A stretch of 64,000 bases of DNA from Halorubellus litoreus (GTDB taxonomy: Archaea; Halobacteriota; Halobacteria; Halobacteriales; Natrialbaceae): positions 62,001 to 126,000 of the forward strand of contig NZ_JAZAQL010000003.1 in NCBI RefSeq assembly GCF_037081675.1, written 5' to 3'. Position numbers and translations under genes: made by a program. Shown piece after piece: positions 1 through 8,824 of this stretch (position 1 is its first letter; the number at the start of each line of letters is the position of its first letter). The notes under the pieces were generated by a model, which worked only from the letters and a program-made list of their open reading frames with translations, searched no databases and was not told the origin of the DNA.

Positions 1-564
1 GTGGGGAACAGCATCAAGGAGAACTATCCGCTGTACGTCCACGGGACCGACCCGGCGGACGATCTGGCGGCGGAGACGGGCGAGTACGTCTGGTTGATGG
101 TCGTCGAGCAAGGGCTCGGGTACTATCTCTACAAGACCGGCGGCGAGGACGCCGTCGAAAGTGGCGCGTACACCACGGGGAGTCGCTGGCGTCTCAACGC
201 GACCGCCAGCGGGAAGGTCGTCCTGGCGCACATGGACGAGGACGAACTGGACGACGTCCTCGAAACGCACGGTCTTCATTCGATGACGCCGAATACGATC
301 GCGGACCGCGACGCACTGGAGGCGGAACTGGAGACCGTCCGCGAGCAGGGGTTCGCGCGGGACCGAGAGGAAGCGGCCGTGGGTATCCGCGGTGTCGCCG
401 CTCCGGTCCGGGGACTGGATGGCGTCATCGGAACCGTCTCGCTCTCTGGGCCGGCCAGTCGCATCGAGGGCGAGTACTTCGAGTCGACGCTCCCGCAACT
501 CGTCACCGAGACCGCGGACATCATTCGCATCAAGCACAACGGCGCGAGAGCGGTCGATCGGTGA
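1..564 (+). CDS. IclR-family transcriptional regulator, 5'-truncated by window edge
   Basis: The 187 residues that can be read form the effector-binding (GAF-like) C-terminal domain of an IclR regulator. Visible landmarks are the LAAETGEYVWL start of the domain, NATASGKVVLAHM, the RDALEAELETVREQGFA helix and the VRGLDGVIGTVSLSGPASR strand pair. A whole IclR protein is about 250 residues, so roughly the first 70 residues with the winged helix-turn-helix lie before position 1; the GTG at base 1 is not the true start. The same domain organisation is seen complete in the IclR gene at 49988-50755. IclR proteins usually control neighbouring catabolic genes, so the GH3/ABC-transporter genes that follow are candidate targets, but this is inference. 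Confidence 0.9.
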   Translation: MGNSIKENYPLYVHGTDPADDLAAETGEYVWLMVVEQGLGYYLYKTGGEDAVESGAYTTGSRWRLNATASGKVVLAHMDEDELDDVLETHGLHSMTPNTIADRDALEAELETVREQGFARDREEAAVGIRGVAAPVRGLDGVIGTVSLSGPASRIEGEYFESTLPQLVTETADIIRIKHNGARAVDR

Positions 565-1347
565 GTGGGCGAGCCGGTCGCGTTCGGGCACCGGCAATCG
601 TCAGTCGGCGTTTACGACGGATAATTCGGTCTCGGCGTGCAGCGGGCGACCTGAGGGCTATTGTGAGTGTGTGTAATGCATCACGAGCCGATACAGTCGG
701 CCGTTCGTAGGGATTGCTCGTCCCTTCGACGGTCAGCGGGCGGGTGAAACCGGTTCGACCCGATGGTAGTCGGGCAACGAACAGGGAGCCGAATATAACA
801 AAGATAGGTGTGTTATACTGTTTGTCGCGGTCGGGTTCGTGCGGGTCGGTGGAGAATCGATCGACCGAGTTCTAATAACAGCCCTATGGTCGTTATTCTA
901 AACGGTGAACGAGGCGGCCATCGAGAACCGGCGGGGAAGGTTCGACAGCGGCCAGTCCTGCAGGAAGGATGTTTTATTGCTGCATCAAAATACATCGGTC
1001 GTTCATTATTCACCGTTCCCTCGTGTGTTTACCCGGCAGTCATGACACTTCCCATATTGGTCACCTTTCGTATGGTATCGCGTCGTGCCGTCCCGTCACC
1101 GGGTTCCGACGGTCCCACGGAGGGCCGGAGGTTCGTGCCAGCCCGGTATCGGGCGAGACGGTAGCGGCGGCGATGTCGCGGGTGTCACAGCTGCTCTTGG
1201 GAAGCGATCGCGACGCTCGGGCGAGGGGTCACAAGACTGGCACCCGTCCGTGGCGTGGACGTGTAGTGGATAGACGACCACCGGCGCTATCGGACGCGGC
1301 GCTGTTGCATCGGCGATCGGAGAGAGAAGGCGTTGCTTCCGCGGAAG
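565..1347. other. Gene-free intergenic stretch (about 780 bp)
   Basis: No convincing gene was found; the open frames here lack recognisable protein sequence. The middle part is less GC-rich than its surroundings and has several TATA-like stretches (around 793-820, 890-900 and 970-1015). One small inverted repeat, AATAAC at 874-879 with GTTATT at 892-897, could form a hairpin. The stretch lies between the 3' end of the IclR gene and the 3' end of the GH3 gene, so no protein promoter is needed here. A non-coding RNA is possible but I see no direct evidence for one. Confidence 0.4.
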
Positions 1348-3579
1348 TCAGAGCGCGGCGTCGTCGACGGTGACGGTCTCGGTCTCGTCGGCGACGCGCA
1401 ATCGGTACTCGCCGTCTTCGAGCGTGTGGCCGTCGCCAGGGTGGTAGACGCTGAAGTCGGCTGCGGCGAGCGAGAGCGTCACGGTGCGTTCCTCGCCGGG
1501 GTCGAGCGTCACGCGCTCGAACGCCTGAAGGCGGCGGACGCGAGGGACGTGCGACGCGGTGAGAGCGCTACTGTACGCCTGGACGACCTCGGTCCCACTT
1601 CGGTCCCCGACGTTCGCGAGCGTGACCGACACCTCGAACTCGTCGTCGGCGTCGAGGACGTCCGTGGAGACGGAGAGGTCCGCGTACTCGAAGTCGGTGT
1701 AGCTGAGGCCGTGCCCGAACTCGAACAGCGGGTCGTACGAGTCGGGATGTTCGTCGGCGCCGATGGGGGCCGGATGCGCGAGGTGGTCGAAGTGCTGGGG
1801 GAGGTCGCCGGGCGACCGCGGGACCGATATCGGGAGACGGCCGGCGGGTTCGTTCGCGCCGAACAGCGTCTCCGCGACCGCGGTCCCGCCCCGGGAGCCG
1901 GGGTAGTACGCCATGAGGATCGCCGGCAGGTGCTCGGCCATCCAGTCGACGATGAGCGGCCGGCCGGTGACGAGCACGCCGACGGTCGGCGTCCCCGTCT
2001 CGTGGATAGCCTCGACGAGTTCGCGCTGCGCTTCCGGGAGACGGAGCTCCGAGCGCGTCGGGAACTCGCCGGTCTTCGTGCCGGACTGGACCTCCGGACC
2101 GAACTCGTGGAGGTACCAGTTCTCGCCGACCGCGACGACCGCAACGTCCGCCTCGGCGGCCTTCGCGGCGGCCGCTTCGACGTCCTCGGTCGTCGACATC
2201 GACGCGCCCCGTTCGTAGGTGACCGTGCCCGTGGTGTGGTCGGCGAGCGCGTCGCGGATGCTATCGCCCGCGACGTGCGCTTCCTCGTCGACGCTCCAGC
2301 CGCCGACCTGATGCACGAGGTCGTCGGCGTTCGGGCCCGCGACGAACACGTCCTCGTCCCCGGATAGCGGGAGGATGTCGTCGTTCTGGAGGAGCGTCAT
2401 CGACTCGCGCGCACACTCCAGGGCGACGTCCTGGTGGTCGCTCGCGCCGACGGTGTCGGCCGCGTCGTCGGCGTCCACGTACGGGTCCTCGAAGAGGCCC
2501 AGTTTGAATTTCTGTTCGAGGACGCGACGGACGCTGGCGTCCAGGACGCTCTCGGGGAGGTCGCCGTCCTCGACGAGTGCCACGAGCGCCTCGACGTGCC
2601 CGACGTGCCCGACGGACGCGAGGTCGAGGCCGGCGACGCGTGACTGGTGGACGGCGTCGCGGCGGTCGACGGCGGTCCGGTGTTCGTCGCAGAGCTGGCG
2701 GATGCCGTTCCAGTCGGAGACGACGGTGCCGTCGAACCCGAGTTCGTCCCGGAGCAGGTCGATGAGGTAGCGCTCCGAGGAGTGCGCGGGTTCGCCGTTG
2801 ATGGAGTTGTAGCACGGCATGACGGACTCGACGTCCGCTTCGAGGAGGCGTTCGAACGGCGGGACGAACGTGTTCCGGAGCTTGTACTCGGAGACGTCCA
2901 CGGGCGAGGCGTCCTCGCCGCGTTCCGGTTCGCTGTAGGCGGGGAAGTGCTTCGCGGTCGCGATGACGTTCTCGTCGCCTTCGATACCGTCGCCCTGGTA
3001 GCCACGGGCTTTCGCGGCTGCGAGTTCGCCGCAGAGGTACGGGCTCTCGCCGAACGTCTCGAACACGCGCCCCCAGCGCGGGTCGCGGCCGACGTCGCAC
3101 GTCGGCGAGTAGTTCTGGTGGGCGCCGGTGGCCCGGATCTCGCTCGCGGTGACGTTCGCCGCGCGTTCGGCGGCGTCGGTGTCCCAGGTGGCGCCGACGC
3201 CGAGTCCGTTCGGGAAGACGGTCGCGTTGGCGACGTAGGCGTGCCCGTGGACCGCGTCGACGTTGAACAGCAGCGGGATGCCGAGGCGGGTCTCCTCGAC
3301 GGCGTACGTCTGGAGTTCGTTGACGGTCTCGACGACGTCGTCGACGGTGGTGTCGAGGGAGCCGCCCCAGCCGAACGTCGCGGCGGCGCCGATGTGGTGG
3401 TCGGTGATGGCGGCTTTCACGTCGGATACGTCGTTGAACTCGCTCAGTTGTCCGGCCCACGTGCCGACCAGCTGGCCGGCTTTCTCTGCCGTGGTCATCC
3501 TGTCGAGGAGGTCCTCGACGCGAGTGTCGACGGGGAGGTGGGGCTGTTGGAACTCGTACTCTGTGCTGTCTTGCTGCAT
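1348..3579 (-). CDS. Glycoside hydrolase family 3 beta-glucosidase
   Basis: This is a 743-residue GH3 enzyme that removes terminal glucose from beta-glucosides or short beta-glucan oligosaccharides. The N-terminal TIM barrel carries the GH3 signatures YSPTCDVGRDPRWGR, TAKHFPAYSEPERG and VVSDWNG; the Asp of VVSDW (residue 289) is the expected nucleophile. A beta-sandwich follows (VAVVAVGENW, VGVLVTGRP, LPISVP), then a fibronectin type III-like domain (EFEVSVTLANVGDRSGTEVVQAY). There is no signal peptide, so the enzyme should be cytoplasmic and act on imported oligosaccharides. I place the start at the ATG at 3579, because a TTG at 3591 would add only four residues. It is transcribed divergently from the ABC importer operon, which fits import followed by hydrolysis. 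Confidence 0.95.
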   Translation of the reverse strand: MQQDSTEYEFQQPHLPVDTRVEDLLDRMTTAEKAGQLVGTWAGQLSEFNDVSDVKAAITDHHIGAAATFGWGGSLDTTVDDVVETVNELQTYAVEETRLGIPLLFNVDAVHGHAYVANATVFPNGLGVGATWDTDAAERAANVTASEIRATGAHQNYSPTCDVGRDPRWGRVFETFGESPYLCGELAAAKARGYQGDGIEGDENVIATAKHFPAYSEPERGEDASPVDVSEYKLRNTFVPPFERLLEADVESVMPCYNSINGEPAHSSERYLIDLLRDELGFDGTVVSDWNGIRQLCDEHRTAVDRRDAVHQSRVAGLDLASVGHVGHVEALVALVEDGDLPESVLDASVRRVLEQKFKLGLFEDPYVDADDAADTVGASDHQDVALECARESMTLLQNDDILPLSGDEDVFVAGPNADDLVHQVGGWSVDEEAHVAGDSIRDALADHTTGTVTYERGASMSTTEDVEAAAAKAAEADVAVVAVGENWYLHEFGPEVQSGTKTGEFPTRSELRLPEAQRELVEAIHETGTPTVGVLVTGRPLIVDWMAEHLPAILMAYYPGSRGGTAVAETLFGANEPAGRLPISVPRSPGDLPQHFDHLAHPAPIGADEHPDSYDPLFEFGHGLSYTDFEYADLSVSTDVLDADDEFEVSVTLANVGDRSGTEVVQAYSSALTASHVPRVRRLQAFERVTLDPGEERTVTLSLAAADFSVYHPGDGHTLEDGEYRLRVADETETVTVDDAAL

Positions 3580-3744
3580 TGTCCAGTACAAGATGAATCG
3601 GTTACTTATGTTTTTCGCCAGTTCGGTCGGTGTGCTGGCGGCGGTTCACCGGTGACAGTCCTCGCTGACGGATAGCGTTGCGACCGTGGGTGGATGCTGT
3701 CCTGCGGTTCTACCGACAGACCGCATCAATCCTTCGCACTCTCC

Positions 3745-3760
3745 CAAACTTTTATGTATT
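3745..3760 (+). promoter_or_regulatory. TATA-like promoter of the ABC importer operon
   Basis: An AT-rich stretch with TTTATGTA at 3751-3758 lies about 28-35 bases before the ATG at 3786. That is the spacing expected for a nearly leaderless haloarchaeal transcript. It supports starting the binding protein at 3786 rather than at the upstream ATG at 3678. Confidence 0.5.
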
Positions 3761-3785
3761 GTTGGGTTGGTGGTTTTGGTGGATA

Positions 3786-5585
3786 ATGGCAAGCGACTCA
3801 GCCACCAGTTACCGGGACGTCTGCAGCCGTCGCCGGTTCATGAAACTGACGGGGGCGTCAGGCGCGGTCGCCCTCGCCGGATGTAGCACCACCTCGAACA
3901 ACGATACCGACAGCGAGGACAGCGACGGGAGCGGTGACGGCTCCGACGGCACCGACGATTCGTCCGGTAGCGTCACCGTCCAGGACAAGACCCTCGTCGG
4001 CGCGACGAACGAAGGCGTGCCGAAGAACATGCACTACAACCCCCACAACACCCAGAAGTACGCCGCCTGGTCGGGGGAGATGGTGTTCGACAAGTTCGCA
4101 CAGTACCACTTCGGGAAAGGCGAGTTCATCCTCTACGCGCTCGACGACTGGCAGGTCGAGTCCACGTCGGCGACGCTCACCATCCGAGAGGACCTGACGT
4201 GGCACAACGGCGACGACGTCACCAGCCAGGACCTCGCCACGCAGTTCAAGATCGGGAAGAAGACCGGGGATAGCCTCTGGGACTTCACCGACAGCGTCGA
4301 GGCGACCGGCGACAAGACGGTCGAACTCAGTTTCTCCGAGGAGACGAACCCGACCATCGTCAAGCACACGCTCGCGCCGATGCGCGTCGACACCAAGCAC
4401 AGCGTCTACAAGAAGTACCTCGACAAGGAAGCGAGCGCCGTACAGAGCTTCAGTTACGACGAGAACGTCCAGGGGACCGGCCCGTTCAAGTTCACGGGCG
4501 ACGCCGACAAACAGCAGGTGACGCTGAAGCGGTTCGCGGACCATCCCGACGCGGACAACGTGAACTTCGAAGAGTACCAGTACGTCCACATGCCGGACAA
4601 CCCGCAGATGCACGCCGGGTTGCTCGGCGGGAAGCTGGACGTCGCGATGAGTCTCTTCACGCCGCCGAAGGTCGTCGCGAACATGCCCGACGCCGTCAAC
4701 GAGGCGCGCGTCCCCGCGAAGTGGGGGTACGGGCTCGTCCCGAACCACGACGACCCCGTCATGGGGAAGCGAGAGGTCCGGCAGGCGCTCATGCACGTCA
4801 TCAACCGCGATCAGGTCCGCGACAACGCGGGCCCGCGGACGAAGTCCACGCCGAAGGTCCCCTGCGGTATCGCGGTCGACGACCAGGAGCGCTGGCTCGG
4901 CGACGAGATGGACACCTACGAGACGTACGGACAGGCCGAGACGCAGTCGAAGAAGGCCGCGTCGCTCCTCGAATCCGTCGGCTACACGAAGGAGAACGGG
5001 AAGTGGAAGGACGAGAACGGCGACGTCATCTCCATCCCCATCAAGCAGTTCGCGGGCTGGGGTGACTGGGTGACGGCGAGTCAGACGATCGCCGACCAGC
5101 TCAGTTCCTTCGGGTTCGACGCGTCGGTCACCACCGTCCCGACCGGCCAGATGTGGGGGCAGATCACGGACGGCGACTTCCGGCTCGCGACCGCGTTCTG
5201 GCTGCCCGGCGGGCCGCGCTCGGCGTTCCCGTTCTACCCGCTACGTCACCAGGTCAAGCTCACGACGTGGCAGCGCGGGCACAACTATCCGGAAGGCGAG
5301 ATCGAGGTGCCCGCGCGCAAAGGCTCGGGCACGACGAGCATGAACCCCGCTTCGAAGGTCGAGAAGATCCCGACCGCGACCGACGAGTCCGCCGCGCAGG
5401 ACCTCGTCCGGCAGGCCGCCTGGCACAACAACCAGGACCTCCCGATGCTCTCGCTCCTCGAGAAGCGCGAGCAGTCCTTCGTCACCGAGGACGAATGGGA
5501 CGTCCCCGACGACGGCGACTCGAAGTACAAGGTCAAGTGGCCGTGCCACTGGCTGCCGCGGCAGGGGAACCTCCAGGCGAAGTAG
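3786..5585 (+). CDS. ABC transporter substrate-binding lipoprotein, family 5 (DppA/OppA type)
   Basis: The protein has 599 residues. The N-terminus has a twin-arginine motif (SRRRFMK, residues 14-20) and a lipobox ending at Cys33 (ALAGC), so it should be exported by Tat and anchored by lipid. A low-complexity Asp/Ser/Gly linker follows, typical of haloarchaeal lipoproteins. The family-5 fold is visible in the LTWHNGDDVTSQDLATQFK segment and in VRQALMHVINRDQV. Family-5 proteins bind peptides but also oligosaccharides such as cellobiose in other archaea. Flanking by GH3 and GH81 glucanases favours a beta-gluco-oligosaccharide ligand; that assignment is inference. It is followed after 51 bases by the permease genes, which also have their own TATA-like box. 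Confidence 0.9.
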   Translation: MASDSATSYRDVCSRRRFMKLTGASGAVALAGCSTTSNNDTDSEDSDGSGDGSDGTDDSSGSVTVQDKTLVGATNEGVPKNMHYNPHNTQKYAAWSGEMVFDKFAQYHFGKGEFILYALDDWQVESTSATLTIREDLTWHNGDDVTSQDLATQFKIGKKTGDSLWDFTDSVEATGDKTVELSFSEETNPTIVKHTLAPMRVDTKHSVYKKYLDKEASAVQSFSYDENVQGTGPFKFTGDADKQQVTLKRFADHPDADNVNFEEYQYVHMPDNPQMHAGLLGGKLDVAMSLFTPPKVVANMPDAVNEARVPAKWGYGLVPNHDDPVMGKREVRQALMHVINRDQVRDNAGPRTKSTPKVPCGIAVDDQERWLGDEMDTYETYGQAETQSKKAASLLESVGYTKENGKWKDENGDVISIPIKQFAGWGDWVTASQTIADQLSSFGFDASVTTVPTGQMWGQITDGDFRLATAFWLPGGPRSAFPFYPLRHQVKLTTWQRGHNYPEGEIEVPARKGSGTTSMNPASKVEKIPTATDESAAQDLVRQAAWHNNQDLPMLSLLEKREQSFVTEDEWDVPDDGDSKYKVKWPCHWLPRQGNLQAK

Positions 5586-5603
5586 ACCCAGACCAGCACC
5601 AAA

Positions 5604-5614
5604 CGTTAATAATC
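5604..5614 (+). promoter_or_regulatory. TATA-like box before the permease genes
   Basis: CGTTAATAATC lies about 23-33 bases before the permease ATG at 5637. It suggests that the permease/ATPase genes can be transcribed separately from the binding protein, which is common where the binding protein is needed in excess. Confidence 0.45.
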
Positions 5615-5636
5615 ACAAAGAGAGATTCGATATCGT

Positions 5637-6641
5637 ATGTCCCACTATCTCGCCAAGCGGACGGCGCGCGTGCTCTTCACCGTCTATCTGGTGGCGACGT
5701 TCACGTTCGGCATGATACGTCTGCTCCCTGGCGGCCCACTGACGACGCTGCGAGTGAAGCTCGCCAGACAGGGGATGGACCCCGACCAGATCAACGCGTA
5801 CATCGAGAACTACCAGAACATCAGGCCGGACGCGACGCTGCTCGAACAGTACCAGAGTTACATGCTGTCGGTCGCCGGCGGCGACCTCGGCCGGTCGATA
5901 TCGCTCGACGAACCGGTCGCGAACGTCCTCGCGGAAGCGGTTCCGTGGACGGTGTTCGTCGTCGTCGTCTCGACGGTCCTCATGTTCGCGTTCGCGGTCC
6001 TGTTCGGCGCGATGATGGCGTACTGGGAAGGCAGCCGGTTCGACCAGGCGCTGACCGGCGTCTCCATCGTCTCCGCGTCCGTCCCCTTCTACGTGCTCGC
6101 GCTCCTGCTCGTGTACTTCCTCGGGTACCAGTACCAGATCCTCCCGACCGGCGGGACGACCGGACTGGCCGTCGAGAAGGAGTTGAGCGTCCCGTTCGTG
6201 ATGAGCGCACTCGAACACGCCATCCTCCCCGTGGCGTCGTTCACGGTCACGGGGATGGGCGTGCAGGCGCTCGCGATGCGCGGGAACAGCATCCAGGTGC
6301 TCGGCGAGGACTACGTCCGCGTCGCGCGCCTCCGCGGGCTCGCCGACCGTCGCATCGCCACGCGGTACGTCGGGCGGAACGCCATCCTCCCGATGTACAC
6401 CGGCTTCCTGCTGCTGCTCGGGTTCAACCTCGGTGGGACCATCATCCTGGAACGCATCTTCTCGTATCCGGGACTCGGATTCTACATGTTCAAGGCACTG
6501 AAAGCACGGGACTATCCGCTGATGATGGGGACGTTCCTCGTCATCACGGTCGCGCTCGTGGTCGGGGCGTACGTCGCGGACTTGACGTACAGCAAGGTCG
6601 ACCCGCGCATCTCTTCGGGAGGTAGCAATGAAGCCTACTGA
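5637..6641 (+). CDS. ABC transporter permease, DppB type
   Basis: A 334-residue inner-membrane subunit of a family-5 importer. It starts with the classic amphipathic/TM segment (LAKRTARVLFTVYLVATFTF), carries a large extracellular loop (residues about 40-85) and then five further hydrophobic segments. The EAA-type loop that contacts the ATPase is seen as YVRVARLRGLADRRIATRYV, and FNLGGTIILERIFSYPGLG is the DppB/OppB hallmark. Its 3' end overlaps the next permease gene by 14 bases, so the two are translated together. The substrate is the same as that of the binding protein at 3786-5585. Confidence 0.95.
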   Translation: MSHYLAKRTARVLFTVYLVATFTFGMIRLLPGGPLTTLRVKLARQGMDPDQINAYIENYQNIRPDATLLEQYQSYMLSVAGGDLGRSISLDEPVANVLAEAVPWTVFVVVVSTVLMFAFAVLFGAMMAYWEGSRFDQALTGVSIVSASVPFYVLALLLVYFLGYQYQILPTGGTTGLAVEKELSVPFVMSALEHAILPVASFTVTGMGVQALAMRGNSIQVLGEDYVRVARLRGLADRRIATRYVGRNAILPMYTGFLLLLGFNLGGTIILERIFSYPGLGFYMFKALKARDYPLMMGTFLVITVALVVGAYVADLTYSKVDPRISSGGSNEAY

Positions 6642-7662
6642 AGCCGACTCGCAGGTCGGTGGCGTCGACTGGTCGAGTTCGAACGCGGCCGCGACCGACC
6701 TCTCCCGGATGGACCGCTACCGCGACCTCTACCAGGAGCGCGTGTACAAGCCCGCGCTGGTCGCGTGGAGCGACTGGCGGACGCGCTTCGGTCTGCTCAT
6801 CGTCGGGTTCTACGTGGTCATCGCGCTGATAGCGGCGCTCGGCCTCTACCCGTCGCCGGAGACGAATCAGGCGCCCCGGTACCTCCTGCCGCTGGAGAAC
6901 ATGAACTACGTGCTGGGGACGACCGCGACCGGGACGGACCTGCTCGCGCTCCTCGTGCACGCCACGCCCGAGATGATGCTGATGATAACGAGCGGCGCCA
7001 TCTGGGCGACCGGCGTCGCGGTCGTCCTCGGGACCGTTGCCGGATTCAAGGGCGGGACGACCGACCGCGTGCTGATGGCGATCGCGGACTTCGTGATGGC
7101 GATCCCGGGCCTCCCGCTCATCATGATCCTCGCCATCGCGTTCACGCCCGAGAACCCGCTCGTGCTCGGCGTCCTCATCACGCTGAACTACTGGGCGGGC
7201 CTCGGACGCTCCATTCGCTCGCAGGTACTCACCATCCGCGAGCAGAACTACGTCGAGGCGTCGCGCACGATGGGGACGCCCACGCACCGCATCATCCGGA
7301 AGGACATCATCCCGAACCTGATGCCGTACGTCACCGTGAACTTCGTGACGGCCGCACGGTACGTCATCTTCGCATCGGTCGGGCTGTACTTCCTCGGCGT
7401 CCTCCCCATCGGCGCCGAGAACTGGGGTATCACGATGTACCTCGCGTACTCGACCGCGGGTGCGCTGTACACCATCGAGGCCGCGCACTGGCTGATAGCG
7501 CCGATGCTCGCCATCCTCTTCCTCTCGCTCGGGCTCATCCTGCTCGGGCAGGGGATGGATCGCGTGTTCAATCCGCGCGTCCGGACGCGCCTCGCCGGGG
7601 AATCGGAGTCGACTGCCGGCAGCGAAGAGGAGGACTCGAACGCCTCCACGGAGATACTCTAA
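6628..7662 (+). CDS. ABC transporter permease, DppC type
   Basis: A 344-residue partner permease of the family-5 importer. The N-terminal cytoplasmic part (about 50 residues) precedes a first transmembrane helix (FGLLIVGFYVVIALIAALGL). The NYVLGTTATGTDLLALLVH segment matches the conserved 'lGTDxxGRDvlsrli' stretch of DppC, and the EAA loop reads QNYVEASRTMGTPTHRIIRK. The acidic tail after the last helix (residues about 320-344) is a haloarchaeal adaptation. It begins inside the DppB gene and ends one base before the ATPase gene, so it is part of the same operon. Confidence 0.95.
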   Translation: MKPTEADSQVGGVDWSSSNAAATDLSRMDRYRDLYQERVYKPALVAWSDWRTRFGLLIVGFYVVIALIAALGLYPSPETNQAPRYLLPLENMNYVLGTTATGTDLLALLVHATPEMMLMITSGAIWATGVAVVLGTVAGFKGGTTDRVLMAIADFVMAIPGLPLIMILAIAFTPENPLVLGVLITLNYWAGLGRSIRSQVLTIREQNYVEASRTMGTPTHRIIRKDIIPNLMPYVTVNFVTAARYVIFASVGLYFLGVLPIGAENWGITMYLAYSTAGALYTIEAAHWLIAPMLAILFLSLGLILLGQGMDRVFNPRVRTRLAGESESTAGSEEEDSNASTEIL

Positions 7663-7663
7663 C

Positions 7664-8824
7664 ATGACCGCGAGCCACTCTTCGACGGCGACGTCAGCCG
7701 TCGACGCGAGCGACACGATACTCGAGCTCCGGAACGCCAGCGTCACGTACGACGACGGCGAGTCCTACGTGCTCGACGACGTCAGTATCGACATCGAACG
7801 GAACGAGATAATCGGTATCGTCGGGGAGAGCGGGAGCGGGAAGTCGATGCTCGCGTCCGCACTCCTGGACGCGATACCCGATCCGGGCCTCCTGTCCGGC
7901 GAGGTGTCGTACTACCCGGAGGGCGGGGACCGCGTGGACGTCCTCGACCTGGACGCGGCGTCGTTGAAGGAGTTGCGCTGGGAGGAGATCTCGATGGTGT
8001 TCCAGGGCGCGATGAGTTCGTTCAATCCGACGATGAAGGTCCGCGGGCACTTCGAGGAGACCCTGGACGCGCACGACGCGGACCGGAAGGCGGGGATGGC
8101 GCGCGCCGGGGAGTTACTGGAGGACCTCTACCTCGACCCCGAGCGCGTGCTGGATTCGTACCCGCACGAGCTCAGCGGCGGGATGCAGCAGCGCGCGCTC
8201 ATCGCGCTCTCGCTCGTGCTCGAACCGGACGTGCTCGTGATGGACGAGCCGACGGCGGCGCTGGACCTCCTGATGCAGCGCTCGATACTCGTGCTCCTGG
8301 AGAAGCTCCAGGAGAAGTACGACCTGACGATGGTGTTCATCACGCACGACCTGCCGCTGGTCGCGTCGCTCGCAGACCGGCTCGCGGTGATGTACGCGTT
8401 CGAGCTCGTGGAGGTCGGGCCGACCGAGGAGATCCTCGGGCACGCGTCGCATCCGTACACGCGAGCGCTCCTGAACGCGACGCCGAACCTCGACGCGCCA
8501 CTGGAGGAGATGGAGGCCATCGAGGGGTCGAGTCCGGCCCCGATCAACGTGCCGGAGGGCTGTTCGTTCCGGCCGCGGTGTCCGCTCGCGGACGAGTCCT
8601 GTCGCGTGGACGCGCCCGAACACTCGGAGGTCGTCGACGACCACACCGTGGCGTGTCACTACTGGGAGGAGAGCGCCGAGGAGATCCCGTTGAACTACGC
8701 ACCCGACGGCGGGACGCCGGACAGCGTCGACACGGACGGCGGGACGCCCGCTGGAGTTGATGCCGCTGGTGGTGCCCCAGACGGCGTGGACGCGGACGGT
8801 GACGATGGAGGGGAGCGACGATGA
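7664..8824 (+). CDS. ABC transporter ATP-binding protein, DppD type
   Basis: A 386-residue ATPase of the family-5 importer. Walker A is GESGSGKS (residues 54-61), the signature is LSGGMQQR and Walker B is VLVMDEPTAALD. The family-specific C-terminal oligopeptide/dipeptide domain includes the cysteine cluster CSFRPRCPLADESC. After it comes an unusual tail of about 40 residues made of three imperfect copies of a GGTPxxVDxD unit (DNA about 8706-8815), which is absent from typical DppD proteins. The next gene overlaps it by four bases (ATGA). Confidence 0.93.
   Translation: MTASHSSTATSAVDASDTILELRNASVTYDDGESYVLDDVSIDIERNEIIGIVGESGSGKSMLASALLDAIPDPGLLSGEVSYYPEGGDRVDVLDLDAASLKELRWEEISMVFQGAMSSFNPTMKVRGHFEETLDAHDADRKAGMARAGELLEDLYLDPERVLDSYPHELSGGMQQRALIALSLVLEPDVLVMDEPTAALDLLMQRSILVLLEKLQEKYDLTMVFITHDLPLVASLADRLAVMYAFELVEVGPTEEILGHASHPYTRALLNATPNLDAPLEEMEAIEGSSPAPINVPEGCSFRPRCPLADESCRVDAPEHSEVVDDHTVACHYWEESAEEIPLNYAPDGGTPDSVDTDGGTPAGVDAAGGAPDGVDADGDDGGERR

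Noticed and set aside
1333..2367. 344-codon plus-strand frame opposite the GH3 gene
   Set aside because: No domain; complement of conserved GH3 sequence.
5153..6625. 490-codon plus-strand frame over the end of the binding protein and DppB
   Set aside because: Arg-rich shadow of two clear transporter genes.
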